Part shown: positions 26,705-35,574 of the stretch, in pieces
How positions within the stretch are numbered: position 1 is the stretch's first letter
How the letters are laid out: every line of letters starts with the position of its first letter
Source of the DNA: Halieaceae bacterium
Lineage (GTDB): Bacteria; Pseudomonadota; Gammaproteobacteria; Pseudomonadales; Halieaceae
Reading direction: 5' to 3'
DNA: 43,354 nt
Assembly: GCA_026710905.1 (NCBI GenBank)
Contig: JAPOQD010000059.1
Span: forward strand, 66,021 to 109,374
Translations under genes and position numbers: made by a program
The notes under the pieces: generated by a model
Told to the model about the DNA's origin: nothing
Databases searched by the model: none
Seen by the model: the letters and a program-made list of their open reading frames with translations, nothing else

Positions 26705-26750
26705 GGCGCGACAATCAAGATAATCCTGGCGCGGCAATCAGGATGATCCT
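26705..26750. repeat. Tandem 23-bp direct repeat
   Basis: Two adjacent 23-bp units, 26705-26727 and 26728-26750, both begin GGCGCG and end ATCCT and differ at only three positions (all A/G). They may be the end of a lost insertion sequence or a binding site. Nothing nearby identifies them. Confidence 0.6.
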
Positions 26751-26851
26751 CTCGGGGAGCGATCTGAAGCGCTGTGAGGTTGTCATCTGACCGGCACCTC
26801 CGGCTGCCCGATCTGTTCCAAGTGTAATGCTGGCGGGCACTGTATTGAAAG

Positions 26852-27667
26852 TCAGTCCTGGGCCGCGGACGCATGGCGCCTCTCAATCCGTGCCGCGATT
26901 TCCTGACTGAGTCGCTGGCCCTTGGCGACTTGAGCTGAGGCCATGCGTACTTCCAGTTCGCCAAGAGATTCCCTCGCGGCTTCATTGCCTTGTGACGCGG
27001 CGAGGTTATTCCACGCATATGCTGTAACATAGTTCTTGGGAACACCTACGCCGTATTCATAATTGAGCCCCAGATATCTCTGTGCACCGGCGCGGCCCTG
27101 CTCGGCGGCTTTGCGATACCAGTTCACGGCTTGGGCGACATTCCTGGGAACACCCCAGCCGAGATCGTACATGAATCCCAAGCTTTCCTGCGCATCTGCG
27201 TGGCCCTGCTCGGCGGCTTTGCGATACCAGTTCACGGCTTGGGAGTCGTCCTTGGGAACACCATCGCCGTATCGATATATAAGCCCCATGGTGTACTGCG
27301 CACCGGCGTGGCCCTGCTCGGCGGCTTTGCGGAACCAGTTCACGGCTTGGGCGTCGTCCTTGGAAACACCTTCGCCATTGCCGTACATCTTTCCCAGATT
27401 GATTTGTGCACCTGTATGGCCCCGCTCGGCGGCTTTACGGAACCAGTTCACGGCTTGGGCGTCGTCCTTGGGAACGCCCTCGCCGTTGTAGTGCTTCAAT
27501 CCCAGGTTGAACTGTGCCTCAAGGCCAATTGGAAACAACATCCAGACGGCAAGCGCTGCCGCCGCCACGCCCACCCCGACAGCCCATGCCTTCCACCGAC
27601 GTTTGCCGTGGTGGCCTGCTTCGCCGTCCGGTTGGGTGGAGTGCCGACGGATTTTTTTCTGTTTCAT
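26852..27667 (-). CDS. Membrane-anchored Sel1-repeat protein
   Basis: From the ATG at 27667, which has GAGG six bases upstream, the protein has 271 residues. A basic N-terminus is followed by one membrane segment (WAVGVGVAAAALAVWMLFPIG, about 28-48). Then come five 36-residue Sel1/TPR-like repeats of the form A(Q)..LG..Y..G.GVPKDDAQAVNWFRKAAEQGHAGAQ, so the repeats should face the periplasm. Sel1 repeats make protein-protein scaffolds. The repeat units are very alike at the DNA level, which suggests recent duplication. Its role in the island is unknown. Confidence 0.85.
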   Translation of the reverse strand: MKQKKIRRHSTQPDGEAGHHGKRRWKAWAVGVGVAAAALAVWMLFPIGLEAQFNLGLKHYNGEGVPKDDAQAVNWFRKAAERGHTGAQINLGKMYGNGEGVSKDDAQAVNWFRKAAEQGHAGAQYTMGLIYRYGDGVPKDDSQAVNWYRKAAEQGHADAQESLGFMYDLGWGVPRNVAQAVNWYRKAAEQGRAGAQRYLGLNYEYGVGVPKNYVTAYAWNNLAASQGNEAARESLGELEVRMASAQVAKGQRLSQEIAARIERRHASAAQD

Positions 27668-27830
27668 GTGAAGCCTCATTTGTTGATCGGTTATATGGCT
27701 GCCAGACACCTTGTACTCTTTTCATCGAGAAATTGACAAGACTACAATCCAGCTAGCCGCAAGTGCCAACTACGCCTTTTTCATCATCGCCGGTACATCA
27801 ACCGCAGACGGCGAAACGGGAGGCGAAACG

Positions 27831-27895
27831 GGACACCCACCTCTTTTGGCGGCACCGATTATTTTTTCTGATTTTTCTTGAAATCATAGGTGTCC
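27831..27895. repeat. Family 3 repeat, copy c (best conserved)
   Basis: GGACACCCACCTCTTTTGG, then CGGCACCGATTATTTTTTC, TGATTTTTCTTGAAATCA and TAGGTGTCC. The outer GGACACC and GGTGTCC are perfect inverted repeats. A flanking CGAAACGG lies left and CGTTTCG right, extending the dyad. It sits between the Sel1 gene and the parDE operon. Confidence 0.8.
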
Positions 27896-27906
27896 CGTTT
27901 CGACCC

Positions 27907-28209
27907 CTATAAATGCCGCGTTGACAGCATCCGATCATGCAACACACGGATTACTGCAATCCCATAATCTGTCTGTTGGATGTAAATAGCATGTCGCCCC
28001 ACTCTGCTGCGCCGGTACCCTTTACGGATGTGATCGCAGGGTGTCGCGGTTTTCGGATTAACAGCCAGTCGAGCAAACGCATCCGTCAACACATCGGTGT
28101 AACGATTGGCCTGTTCCAGACCCCAGCCTTTGAGCGAGTAAAGCCAAATGGCTTCCATATCGCGTTCGGCTTCAGGTGCTAACCGATATTCAGCGGGTTT
28201 TACTGGCAT
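27907..28209 (-). CDS. parE: ParE-like toxin (type II toxin-antitoxin)
   Basis: From the ATG at 28209 the toxin has 100 residues (MPVKPAEYRLAPEAERDMEAIW), the normal ParE size; upstream in-frame codons belong to the parD overlap. The RelE/ParE-fold motifs are visible: the N-terminal YRL.P.AE.D...IW, RYTDVL in helix 2, and IRKGYRRSRVGRHAIYIQ.....I.VIRVLHDRML at the C-terminus. ParE proteins typically poison DNA gyrase. The start overlaps the end of parD by 20 bp, so toxin synthesis is coupled to antitoxin synthesis. Confidence 0.9.
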   Translation of the reverse strand: MPVKPAEYRLAPEAERDMEAIWLYSLKGWGLEQANRYTDVLTDAFARLAVNPKTATPCDHIRKGYRRSRVGRHAIYIQQTDYGIAVIRVLHDRMLSTRHL

Positions 28210-28465
28210 GTTTGGCGGCCATTTCTTCCTTGAACAGCTCGCCGTCAAACGGCTGTGGTTCGCCGCTCTGCTCCCCTTTGATTAACTCCTCCCGAATAGC
28301 ATTGGTTTCGGAATTTCGGGCTTGGTCGCTGCGGATCAGGGCGCGGATATACTCACTGTCATTGGTGAAGTCGCCGCCCTTGATCTGTGCTTTAATCCAC
28401 TCGTCTTGCTGGTCGGTAACCGTGATGGTCTTGCGGGTCGTCCCCATTTTGGTCTCCAATGTCAT
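28190..28465 (-). CDS. parD: ParD-like antitoxin
   Basis: A 91-residue ribbon-helix-helix protein (RKTITVTDQQDEWIKAQIKGGDFTNDSEYIRALIRSDQ), with an acidic C-terminal tail that would bind ParE. An internal ATG at 28447 could be the true start. It is distinct in sequence from the orphan ParD at 15.9 kb, so the two are not a recent duplication. Direct repeats in the promoter region (28476-28517) are good candidates for its autoregulatory operator. Confidence 0.9.
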   Translation of the reverse strand: MTLETKMGTTRKTITVTDQQDEWIKAQIKGGDFTNDSEYIRALIRSDQARNSETNAIREELIKGEQSGEPQPFDGELFKEEMAAKHASKTR

Positions 28466-28475
28466 GTGAATCTAC

Positions 28476-28517
28476 ATACTATTGCATCATAATAGCACGT
28501 TTTTACGTATCTATTGC
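28476..28517. promoter_or_regulatory. Direct repeats upstream of parD, candidate operator
   Basis: ATACTATTGC (28476-28485) and TATCTATTGC (28508-28517) are spaced 32 bp, about three helical turns. On the parD strand they read GCAATAGTAT and GCAATAGATA and flank the likely -10 region. ParD-type repressors bind such repeated sites. Confidence 0.45.
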
Positions 28518-28526
28518 GTAAACCGC

Positions 28527-28569
28527 TGAAGCCTGCCACACGGAGCTGGGCAAAGCTGCCACTCCTTCA
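28527..28569. repeat. Roughly 40-bp segment shared with 42525-42567
   Basis: GAAGCCTGCCACACGGAGCT followed by GGGCAAAGCTGCCACTCC matches the copy at 42.5 kb with only a few changes. It may be the decayed end of a once larger element. No reading frame is conserved with confidence. Confidence 0.6.
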
Positions 28570-28604
28570 GCCTGCCCCCAATATCAGTTATATTTAGCAG
28601 TACA

Positions 28605-28701
28605 GGTCACCCACCATTTTGGTGGTAGCAATACAGGACACCCACCATTTTGGTGGCGCCGATTGTTTTTCTATCTTTTCTGGGTATGACGATCGGTGTC
28701 C
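28605..28701. repeat. Family 3 repeat, copy d, with an extra partial left end
   Basis: A partial left end (GGTCACCCACCATTTTGGTGG, 28605-28625) is followed by a full copy starting GGACACCCACCATTTTGGTG at 28636 and ending GGTGTCC at 28701. The CCACC-ATTTT-GGTGG motif is itself a small hairpin. The doubling suggests repeated insertion at or slippage within the left end. Confidence 0.75.
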
Positions 28702-28970
28702 CGCTTCGGTTCTCCGTTTCGGTTCAGCAAGCACTCGAAGCAACCGTTACCCTCCAGATACCATAAAGAAATTGTCGGCATCTAGCTCCTGAAGTGAAGC
28801 CACGCCCCCGAATGCTTGGCCTTGCTGAACACCCAAGGAAATATTGGCAAGGGAACAGGCGCAATTGAACAAACATCATCGGAAATGAATACAATGCGCC
28901 CTTCCAACGAGGATGAGTACATGAGATCAACACGCAATTGCCTTAGGCACCTGACGGCCGATACCTGCCA

Positions 28971-31900
28971 ATGAGTAACAGCTTTCAGGGTGTACTGGGC
29001 CAAATCCGCGCCATTGCCGATTCAGAAGCCCACAAGGGCCGCCTATTTGAACGGCTGATCAAGACATACTTTCTCCAGGATCCGCTCTACCAGAATCGTT
29101 TTACCGAGGTCTGGCTGTGGACCGAATGGGCGGCGACACGCCCGGACTTCGATGGCGCCGATACTGGGATTGACCTGGTCGCGCAAGAAGGCGAGGACCG
29201 CTACTGTGCCATCCAGTGCAAGTGCTATGCGCAGGGCACACGGATTTCGAAACCACACCTCGATTCCTTCATTTCCGCTTCGGCACGCGACCCGTTTACA
29301 GCGCGTATCGTCGTCGATACCGGCGACGAGTGGGGGCCGAACGCAAGAAAAATTATTGAGAAGGTGAAGCCCGACTGTCATGTACTTCGTTTCGGTGATC
29401 TCGCGGAGCGGCCTTTCGACTGGCCCGATCTGGGCCGCGAAGACCCGGAAGCCTTGTCTCTGCGCCGTGAACTGTTTCACCTGCGGCCCCATCAACAGGT
29501 TGCGTTCGACGAAGTGATGGCAGGATTTCAGGAACAGGATCGCGGCAAGCTGATCATGGCATGCGGCACTGGCAAAACCTTCGCTGCGCTGCGCATCGCA
29601 GAGGCTGTTTCTGGCCTCGATGGCCGGGTGTTGTTCCTGGTGCCCTCTATCTCTCTGTTTCAGCAGGCGATGCGGGAATGGGCGGAACAAAAGGTGCTGC
29701 CGCACCGCTACATCGGCATCTGCTCCGATACCCGCGCCGGCCGCAACGACGAGGATGCCTCCCTGCAGGAATTGGAGATTCCGGTTACAACGGACCCGGA
29801 AGCGATTTCTCGAGCCTTGCGGGAGGCGGCCCCGGAGGCAATGACGGTGGTTTTCTGCACATATCACTCACTGGCCCTGGTGGAAAGCGCTCAGGACAGT
29901 GGCGCTCCCGCCTTCGACCTCGTGCTTTGCGACGAGGCTCACCGCACCACCGGTATCGACCGTCCAGAGGACGACACCTCGCCGTTTGTGCTGGTGCACG
30001 ATGCGCAAAGAATTCGCGCCAACAAGCGTCTTTACATGACCGCCACGCCGCGTCTCTACACTGAAGGCGCCAAGTCGAAAGCGGCGAATCACGAAATCGA
30101 AGTGTTTTCCATGGACGACCCGGCCACCTACGGGCCGGAGTTTCATCGTCTACCTTTCTCACAGGCGGTTGAACAGGACTTGCTGTCCGACTACAAGGTG
30201 GTGGTCTTCGCCATGTCCGAAAAGCAGGTGGACGCCGCATTGCAGGTGCATCTGGCCTCGGGCGACAGCGAAATCAACATCACCGATGCCGCGAAGATTA
30301 TCGGTTGCTGGCAGGCCTTGCAGAACCCGGAACACAAGCGCCCTGGAGAGGGAGTTGTCCGACCTCTGCGCCGTGTAATTGCCTTTACCAACAGAATCAT
30401 TGACTCGAAAAATCTTGAGACGTACTGGGACACCATCGTCACACAAGCCATTGATTTGCTACCTGAGGCACAGCAGCCGCGGGCGCTGCGCTGTGAAACT
30501 CGCCATGTAGATGGGCAGCATCATGCCCTGGACCGCAAGGCCCGGATTGAATGGCTGAAGGGTGATGCCGACAACACCTGCCGTATTCTCTCGAATGCGC
30601 GCTGCCTTTCCGAGGGTATAGATGTTCCTGCGCTGGATGCAGTGCTGTTCTTGAGCTCGCGTAAATCGCATGTCGATATTGTTCAGTCCGTTGGGCGCGC
30701 CATGCGCAAGTCGCCCGGCAAGGAATACGGCTACATCATACTGCCCATCGCCATTCCGGCAGGAATTGACCCGGCTGCCGCGCTCAATGACAACGAGCGC
30801 TTCGCCACCGTCTGGAGTGTGCTGCGCGCACTGCGTTCCCACGACGACCGTTTCGATGCAGAGATCAACCAGATAGACCTGAACAGCAAACCAACGGACC
30901 GGATCATCTTCAGCCATGCCGATGAATCGGGGATAAGTGAGAAAGCGGCGCCCCATACGCTGGATCTGTTTGGGCCGCTTGAACTGCCGCCCGGTGCGAT
31001 CTTTGCGAAGATTGTCGAGAAATGCGGCGACCGAAAATACTGGGAGAACTGGGCTGGGGATGTTGCCGATATCTTCTCGCGGCTGGTGATGCGCATTGAG
31101 GGGCTGCTCGACAACCCCGAGAACGATGCACTGCAGGAATGGTTCGAAGCTTTCCATGAGGAACTCAGGGTCTCGATCAACGAGTCAATTACTCGCGCCA
31201 GCGCTATCGACATGATGTCCCAACACATCCTGACCCGTCCTGTATTCGAGGCGCTGTTCGAACAATACGACTTTTCCGGGAACAACCCGGTAGCCCAGGC
31301 GCTGGATTCCCTGCGCAAAGACTTTGGCGAGTTCGGTCTGGAGAACGAAACGCGTGACCTGGAGCCCTTCTATGAGAGCGTGCGGCAGCGTGCGCGGGGC
31401 CTGGACAACAGTGCGGCGCGCCAGCGCGTGCTGATGGAGTTGTACGAGAAATTTTTCGCCAGGGCCATGAAGAAAGAAGCGGACCGTCTCGGCATCGTGT
31501 ACACCCCGGTGGAGATCGTGGATTTCATTCTGGCGAGCGCCAATCAGGTCTTGCGTGAAGAATTTGGCCGCTCTCTGAGTGACGAGGGCGTACATGTTCT
31601 AGACCCTTTCACCGGCACTGGCATCTTTCTCGTGCGACTGTTGCATTCACAATTGATTCGAGACGAGGATCTGGAAAGGAAATACCGCCAGGAACTGCAC
31701 GCCAATGAGATCATACTGCTGGCTTACTACATCGCGGCCATTCACATTGAGGAGGCGTTTCATGGCAGGCGCGGGGCGGACAGTAGTTATGAGCCGTTCG
31801 GCGGTATAGTTCTGACCGATACGTTCAACCTGCATACTCAGCGCACGGGCTTTCCGAATGAGTGGCTGCCGGACAACAGCGCTCGCGCCGAGCGCCAGCA

Positions 31901-33728
31901 GAAGCTGCCGATTCAGGTGATCGTCGGTAATCCGCCATGGTCAGTGGGGCAGAGAAGCTCGGCGGACGACAACCCGAATGTGAATTACCCGGAACTTGAG
32001 CAACGGATTGCAGTAACCTATGCCGCCCAGTCCACGGCTACAAATAGGAACAGCCTCTATAACAGTTACAAGATGGCGATTCGCTGGGCTTCGGACCGGG
32101 TTGGCGAGCAGGGCATTATTGCCTTGGTCACCAGCGGTACCTGGATTTACGGCAATGTGGATACGGGGGTGCGGGCGTGCTTGGCTGAGGAGTTTAGTTC
32201 GGTTTATGTGCTGAATTTACGAGGGAATCAGCGGACGCAAGGAGAACTTTCTCTCCGGGAAGGAGGAAAAATCTTTGGTCAAGGCTCCCGGGAGCCGGTG
32301 GCGATTACGATCCTGGTGCGTAATCCGCAAGCTGGCCATGAGGGTTGCCGCATTCGCTACCGTGATATCGGCGATTATCTGAAACGCGAGGAAAAACTGG
32401 CGATCCTGCGTGAGGCCGGTTCGATTGCGGGGATCAAGGACTGGCGAACAGTTACGCCCGACCGGCACAACGACTGGATCAGTCACCGCAGCGAGGCATT
32501 CCAGGAGTTCTACCCGATGGGTTCGAAGGATTCGAAAGCGGGCAGGGCGGATGATACGATCTTCAAGCTATTCAGTAACGGCTACAAAACTGGCCGAGAC
32601 GCTTATATCTACAACTTCTCCCATGATGCATGCGCGGACAATGCACGCAAGATGGTCGAGGATTATCAGGGTGCCTTGCTTGAGTTGATGGAAGGTGGGT
32701 CTGAATCCCTGGATTTGGAAAACATCACAGACCGCTATAAATCAAATTTTCGATGGGACCGTGAGGCAAAGAATAATCTACGTCGCCTCAAAGAAGTTTC
32801 GTATTCCTCGGACTGGATATGGACCACCCAGTATCGTCCTTACGTCAAACAACACTGCTATGTGGAGTACCTTCTTGTAAGTAATAAATACAAGATGGAC
32901 GGCATCTTCCCGGCCGCCGACACCATCAATCGCGCAATCTGTGTGCCGGGTGTTGGCTCGACCAAGCCTTTCTCCGTCCTTATCGTCGATACGATGCCGG
33001 ATCTTCACTTGGTGGCGTTTGGTCAATGCTTCCCCCGATACCGCTATGAGCAACAAGACGACAAGCAGGGAGATTTTCTCGATGACAGCCCGGAATTGCA
33101 GCGTATCGACAATATTTCGGAACTGGCCCTGCGCGCGTTCCAGACTCATTACCAGGACAACACGATCACCAGGGACAGCATATTCGATTACGTTTACGGC
33201 ATCCTTCATGCGCCTGACTATCAGGAACAGTTCGCCAATGATCTGAGCAAACTCATCCCACGCGTTCCCATGGCGCCTGATTTCCATCTCTTCGCCAAGG
33301 CCGGCAAGGAACTGGCCGAACTGCATCTGAGCTATGAAACCTGTCCGGAGTACCCGCTTGATGTAGTGGCGGAACACGGAAAACCAAAGCCGGAACATTA
33401 CCGGATTGGGCAGCGGAAGATGCGCTTCGCCGATACAGAAAGGACGGTGCTCATCGTCAATGAGCATATTCGGCTCGGCGAGATTCCCCACGAAGCGCAC
33501 CAATATGAGGTCAATGGCCGCACCCCCTTGGGCTGGTTCATCGACCGTTACCGGGTCACCCGGGATACGCAAAGCGGCATCCTCAATGACCCCAACGGCT
33601 GGTTCAACGACCCGAAAGACCTGATCACGGCCATCCGCCGCATTGTTCATCTCAGCGTGGAAACCACGCGTATCGTTGCGGGTTTGCCCGTACCATTTGA
33701 ACCCGATGCGGAGTCCGAAAAACCTTAA
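28971..33728 (+). CDS. Type ISP single-chain restriction-modification enzyme
   Basis: 1585 residues holding all functions of a translocating restriction-modification system in one chain. An Mrr/PD-(D/E)xK-like nuclease is first (D68 in DTGIDLV, Q82-C-K84). A superfamily 2 helicase follows, with Walker A ACGTGKT at 197-203, DEAH at 321-324, MTATP at about 356-360 and a late SVGRAMRKSPGK motif VI. Next is a gamma-class N6-adenine methyltransferase with motif I DPFTGTG at about 878 and NPPW at 987-990. The C-terminal part should be the target recognition domain. It would protect host DNA by methylating adenine and cut unmodified phage DNA after translocation. No separate methylase or specificity gene is needed or seen. 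Confidence 0.93.
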   Translation: MSNSFQGVLGQIRAIADSEAHKGRLFERLIKTYFLQDPLYQNRFTEVWLWTEWAATRPDFDGADTGIDLVAQEGEDRYCAIQCKCYAQGTRISKPHLDSFISASARDPFTARIVVDTGDEWGPNARKIIEKVKPDCHVLRFGDLAERPFDWPDLGREDPEALSLRRELFHLRPHQQVAFDEVMAGFQEQDRGKLIMACGTGKTFAALRIAEAVSGLDGRVLFLVPSISLFQQAMREWAEQKVLPHRYIGICSDTRAGRNDEDASLQELEIPVTTDPEAISRALREAAPEAMTVVFCTYHSLALVESAQDSGAPAFDLVLCDEAHRTTGIDRPEDDTSPFVLVHDAQRIRANKRLYMTATPRLYTEGAKSKAANHEIEVFSMDDPATYGPEFHRLPFSQAVEQDLLSDYKVVVFAMSEKQVDAALQVHLASGDSEINITDAAKIIGCWQALQNPEHKRPGEGVVRPLRRVIAFTNRIIDSKNLETYWDTIVTQAIDLLPEAQQPRALRCETRHVDGQHHALDRKARIEWLKGDADNTCRILSNARCLSEGIDVPALDAVLFLSSRKSHVDIVQSVGRAMRKSPGKEYGYIILPIAIPAGIDPAAALNDNERFATVWSVLRALRSHDDRFDAEINQIDLNSKPTDRIIFSHADESGISEKAAPHTLDLFGPLELPPGAIFAKIVEKCGDRKYWENWAGDVADIFSRLVMRIEGLLDNPENDALQEWFEAFHEELRVSINESITRASAIDMMSQHILTRPVFEALFEQYDFSGNNPVAQALDSLRKDFGEFGLENETRDLEPFYESVRQRARGLDNSAARQRVLMELYEKFFARAMKKEADRLGIVYTPVEIVDFILASANQVLREEFGRSLSDEGVHVLDPFTGTGIFLVRLLHSQLIRDEDLERKYRQELHANEIILLAYYIAAIHIEEAFHGRRGADSSYEPFGGIVLTDTFNLHTQRTGFPNEWLPDNSARAERQQKLPIQVIVGNPPWSVGQRSSADDNPNVNYPELEQRIAVTYAAQSTATNRNSLYNSYKMAIRWASDRVGEQGIIALVTSGTWIYGNVDTGVRACLAEEFSSVYVLNLRGNQRTQGELSLREGGKIFGQGSREPVAITILVRNPQAGHEGCRIRYRDIGDYLKREEKLAILREAGSIAGIKDWRTVTPDRHNDWISHRSEAFQEFYPMGSKDSKAGRADDTIFKLFSNGYKTGRDAYIYNFSHDACADNARKMVEDYQGALLELMEGGSESLDLENITDRYKSNFRWDREAKNNLRRLKEVSYSSDWIWTTQYRPYVKQHCYVEYLLVSNKYKMDGIFPAADTINRAICVPGVGSTKPFSVLIVDTMPDLHLVAFGQCFPRYRYEQQDDKQGDFLDDSPELQRIDNISELALRAFQTHYQDNTITRDSIFDYVYGILHAPDYQEQFANDLSKLIPRVPMAPDFHLFAKAGKELAELHLSYETCPEYPLDVVAEHGKPKPEHYRIGQRKMRFADTERTVLIVNEHIRLGEIPHEAHQYEVNGRTPLGWFIDRYRVTRDTQSGILNDPNGWFNDPKDLITAIRRIVHLSVETTRIVAGLPVPFEPDAESEKP

Positions 33729-33782
33729 TTCCGTTGACCAAGGATCTGTAAATCGTTCGATGAAGCCGATCAATTGGAAACA

Positions 33783-33842
33783 TCAACCTCACTTGGCAGT
33801 ACCGATTATTTTCCGGAATTTTCTTAAAATGATGGGTATCTC
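33783..33842. repeat. Family 3 repeat, copy e (decayed, left end lost)
   Basis: The left terminal GGACACCC is missing. CCTCACTTGGCAGTACCGAT, the T-rich middle with TTCTTAAAATGATG, and a changed end GGGTATCTC are recognisable. It lies just after the Type ISP gene and before an integrase remnant. Confidence 0.6.
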
Positions 33843-33901
33843 ATTTAGGTCCGTTTCGGTTCAAGATTTTCACAAACTGCTGGCGTAACGCCAGTACGGT
33901 C

Positions 33902-34120
33902 GCGAAGCTCGGTAGGCTTCGCTTGCATGACCTTCGGCGCATGGCAGTGAGCCATGCCGTCATATCGGGCGAGGATCTGGGCCTAGTGAGTAGGCCGCTA
34001 GGCCACCGGCGCCACTGTACGACGACTGGTCACTCCCACCTTGCCAACGGGAATCTCGTCGATACTGCGGAGAGGGTGAGAGTGAATATTTTCAAAATAC
34101 GGGAGGCGAAGGGGGGTTGA
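33902..34120 (+). pseudogene. Tyrosine recombinase (integrase) C-terminal remnant
   Basis: The frame reads RLRLHDLRRMAVSHAVISGEDLG, then LVSRPLGHRRHCTTTGHSHLANGNLVDTAERV. This is the C-terminal catalytic box of phage-type integrases: HDLRR (usual HDLRHT), LGHRR (usual LGH.(R/S)..TT.RYAH). The position of the catalytic tyrosine is histidine (TTTGHSHL instead of TTNRYAHL), so it would be inactive even if expressed. Only about 70 residues remain. It marks an old integration event beside the restriction gene. Confidence 0.75.
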
Positions 34121-34122
34121 GC

Positions 34123-35250
34123 CTAACTCAAAATTCGTATTCCTAGGGCACCGAAAATTCGGGTAGCTTCATTAACCAAGGTCAATATGTCGTACCGGCT
34201 GAGTGGGCGGCTATGAGCAATAGCTTTCCTCACTGGGTGGAGCCGACGAAGTGATACGATGAGGTCGTCTCTATTTCTAAAGATTGGTTCAAACCCATCT
34301 CTCCAATTGTCGGTTTGTCCAATTACATCGGCTAACTCCATAAAATTGGCATACTCGATAGGCTTGTATACTGTCCTACCTGCTTTACGTTCTTCTTCTT
34401 GGCGTTGCTCCCAACCTTGTCGCACAGATGGGGCGACCCTTTTCCGAATCCACTTCGGACCAGACAATTCCGTCAGAGTTTTTTCGACAGTATGTCGTAA
34501 TCGCCTTTCAACTTCGGTTAACACCTGCCAGTGAGCGGGATCGAGCACCGCGCCTGAGTCATCTGGCTCGACGGCTTGTGCCGCGGGTAGCCGTGCAAAT
34601 CGGAAGTTAAAACCTGCGGCGAGAACAACTTCATTGTACGCATCGGTCGGAAATGAGATTAGCTCCGAGTTTAGACCGGCACAAACAGCAGCTGCATCGC
34701 GGTCACTCGCACTGTTGTCGGGGAAAGTTTCGAGACCATCACCAAGTTCGCTAGCGACCAACTCTACAACTGGTGCGGAATAGGGTTTTTCCGTATGTGC
34801 GGCATCACTGAGACGTGACAAGCGTGCGAACCCAATTAAGGACTTCTCAAAATGCTCCGGTAACACCCATGAAGTCTTTATTAACTCCATGCGGGCAACC
34901 AAACTTTTTTCCCAGCTTGCCAATGAAGTAATGACCCCCTTGTAGGGTTCAACCGTGCGGGCAAGATCCGCGCTGAGGGCTTCGATCTTTTGGGTGGCCG
35001 GTCGATATGGAGCGGTAAGTTCACTCAATGTATTTGCACACTGAGTCGCTTGTCTATGCGCTTGGGCAAGTCCTTCGGCTTGTCTTTGTAGTTCGGTACC
35101 CCATAGTACGTTAGCTTGACCCAGAGCGGTGGCAAGTTGCTCCACCTGCCGGCTCTGCTTCTTGGCCATCGACCGAAGTGTCTCGGCAGATTGCACCAGC
35201 AGGCGAAAGTGTTCGAGAGCAGGATTCTCAATTATCCTCAACTTGTTCAT
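34123..35250 (-). CDS. Coiled-coil protein with C-terminal Swt1-like HEPN domain
   Basis: 375 residues. The first 120 form long helices rich in Q, A and L (KKQSRQVEQLATALGQANVLW..), probably a coiled coil. The middle is variable. The C-terminal part resembles Swt1-like HEPN domains: ALTEVERRLRH-like VLTEVERRLRHTVEKTLTEL, then ANFMELADVIGQTDNWRDGF, and LHPVRKAIAHSRPLS with R341 and H346 forming the Rx4H RNase motif. HEPN proteins are often toxins or RNases in defence systems. No antitoxin gene lies beside it. The HEPN call is good; the activity and trigger are inference. Confidence 0.8.
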   Translation of the reverse strand: MNKLRIIENPALEHFRLLVQSAETLRSMAKKQSRQVEQLATALGQANVLWGTELQRQAEGLAQAHRQATQCANTLSELTAPYRPATQKIEALSADLARTVEPYKGVITSLASWEKSLVARMELIKTSWVLPEHFEKSLIGFARLSRLSDAAHTEKPYSAPVVELVASELGDGLETFPDNSASDRDAAAVCAGLNSELISFPTDAYNEVVLAAGFNFRFARLPAAQAVEPDDSGAVLDPAHWQVLTEVERRLRHTVEKTLTELSGPKWIRKRVAPSVRQGWEQRQEEERKAGRTVYKPIEYANFMELADVIGQTDNWRDGFEPIFRNRDDLIVSLRRLHPVRKAIAHSRPLSRYDILTLVNEATRIFGALGIRILS

Positions 35251-35574
35251 ATGATACCGGTCGTACAGTTTTGTGGGTGGGGGATGGAATTGTCAGGTGG
35301 ATTGCGAATGGGCCTGCGTGCAATATCTGCCAATTACATCAGGCTAAAATTATAACTCACCTGTCTACTTTTGTGTTCAAATATCTGGATTAAGTCATGA
35401 AGATATTTTGATATCAATTCATCTTATCCATCCCTTTGTGCGCCTCGCAGAGAAACATAATTTTGCAAGCGATCAAAGGAAGCGCGTAGGCCGGTACGCA
35501 TTCAGGTGTCTCGCACGGTGTCGGTCCAACACCGTACACGCACACCGTGCATCTCGCGCTTGGAAGACTGTGCT
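35251..35574. other. Intergenic region left of the IS256 element
   Basis: No gene seen. It contains an imperfect dyad CAAATATCT / AGATATTTTG (about 35374-35412) and GC-rich palindromes near 35484-35553, including GCGTAGGCCGGTACGC and ACGGTGT-CGGTCCA-ACACCGT, which look like further REP-type hairpins. Confidence 0.5.

Larger units (their letters stand above)
26181..26851. other. Intergenic region of 671 bp without a supported gene
   Basis: Short open frames here have no recognisable motifs. It holds a family 2 repeat (26615-26672) and a tandem 23-bp repeat (26705-26750). The promoter of the Abi-alpha-like gene should lie just to the right of 26180. Confidence 0.55.
28466..28970. other. Divergent intergenic region between parD and the Type ISP gene
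   Basis: 505 bp. In order it contains the parD operator region, a 40-bp segment shared with 42.5 kb (28527-28569), and a one-and-a-half-copy family 3 repeat (28605-28701). The remainder, about 28702-28970, holds no recognised gene and should carry the Type ISP promoter. Confidence 0.55.

Noticed and set aside
27063-27520. Regularly spaced 108-bp repeats that could suggest a CRISPR-like or satellite array
   Set aside because: The spacing equals 36 codons and the repeats are the coding units of the Sel1 protein; there are no spacers.
27131-27736. 201-codon plus-strand frame opposite the Sel1-repeat gene, with its own repeated pattern
   Set aside because: The repeats are the reverse complement of the Sel1 repeats; it is not an independent repeat protein.
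32778-33773. 331-codon minus-strand frame opposite the end of the Type ISP gene
   Set aside because: It is antisense to the recognised target-recognition part of the restriction enzyme.
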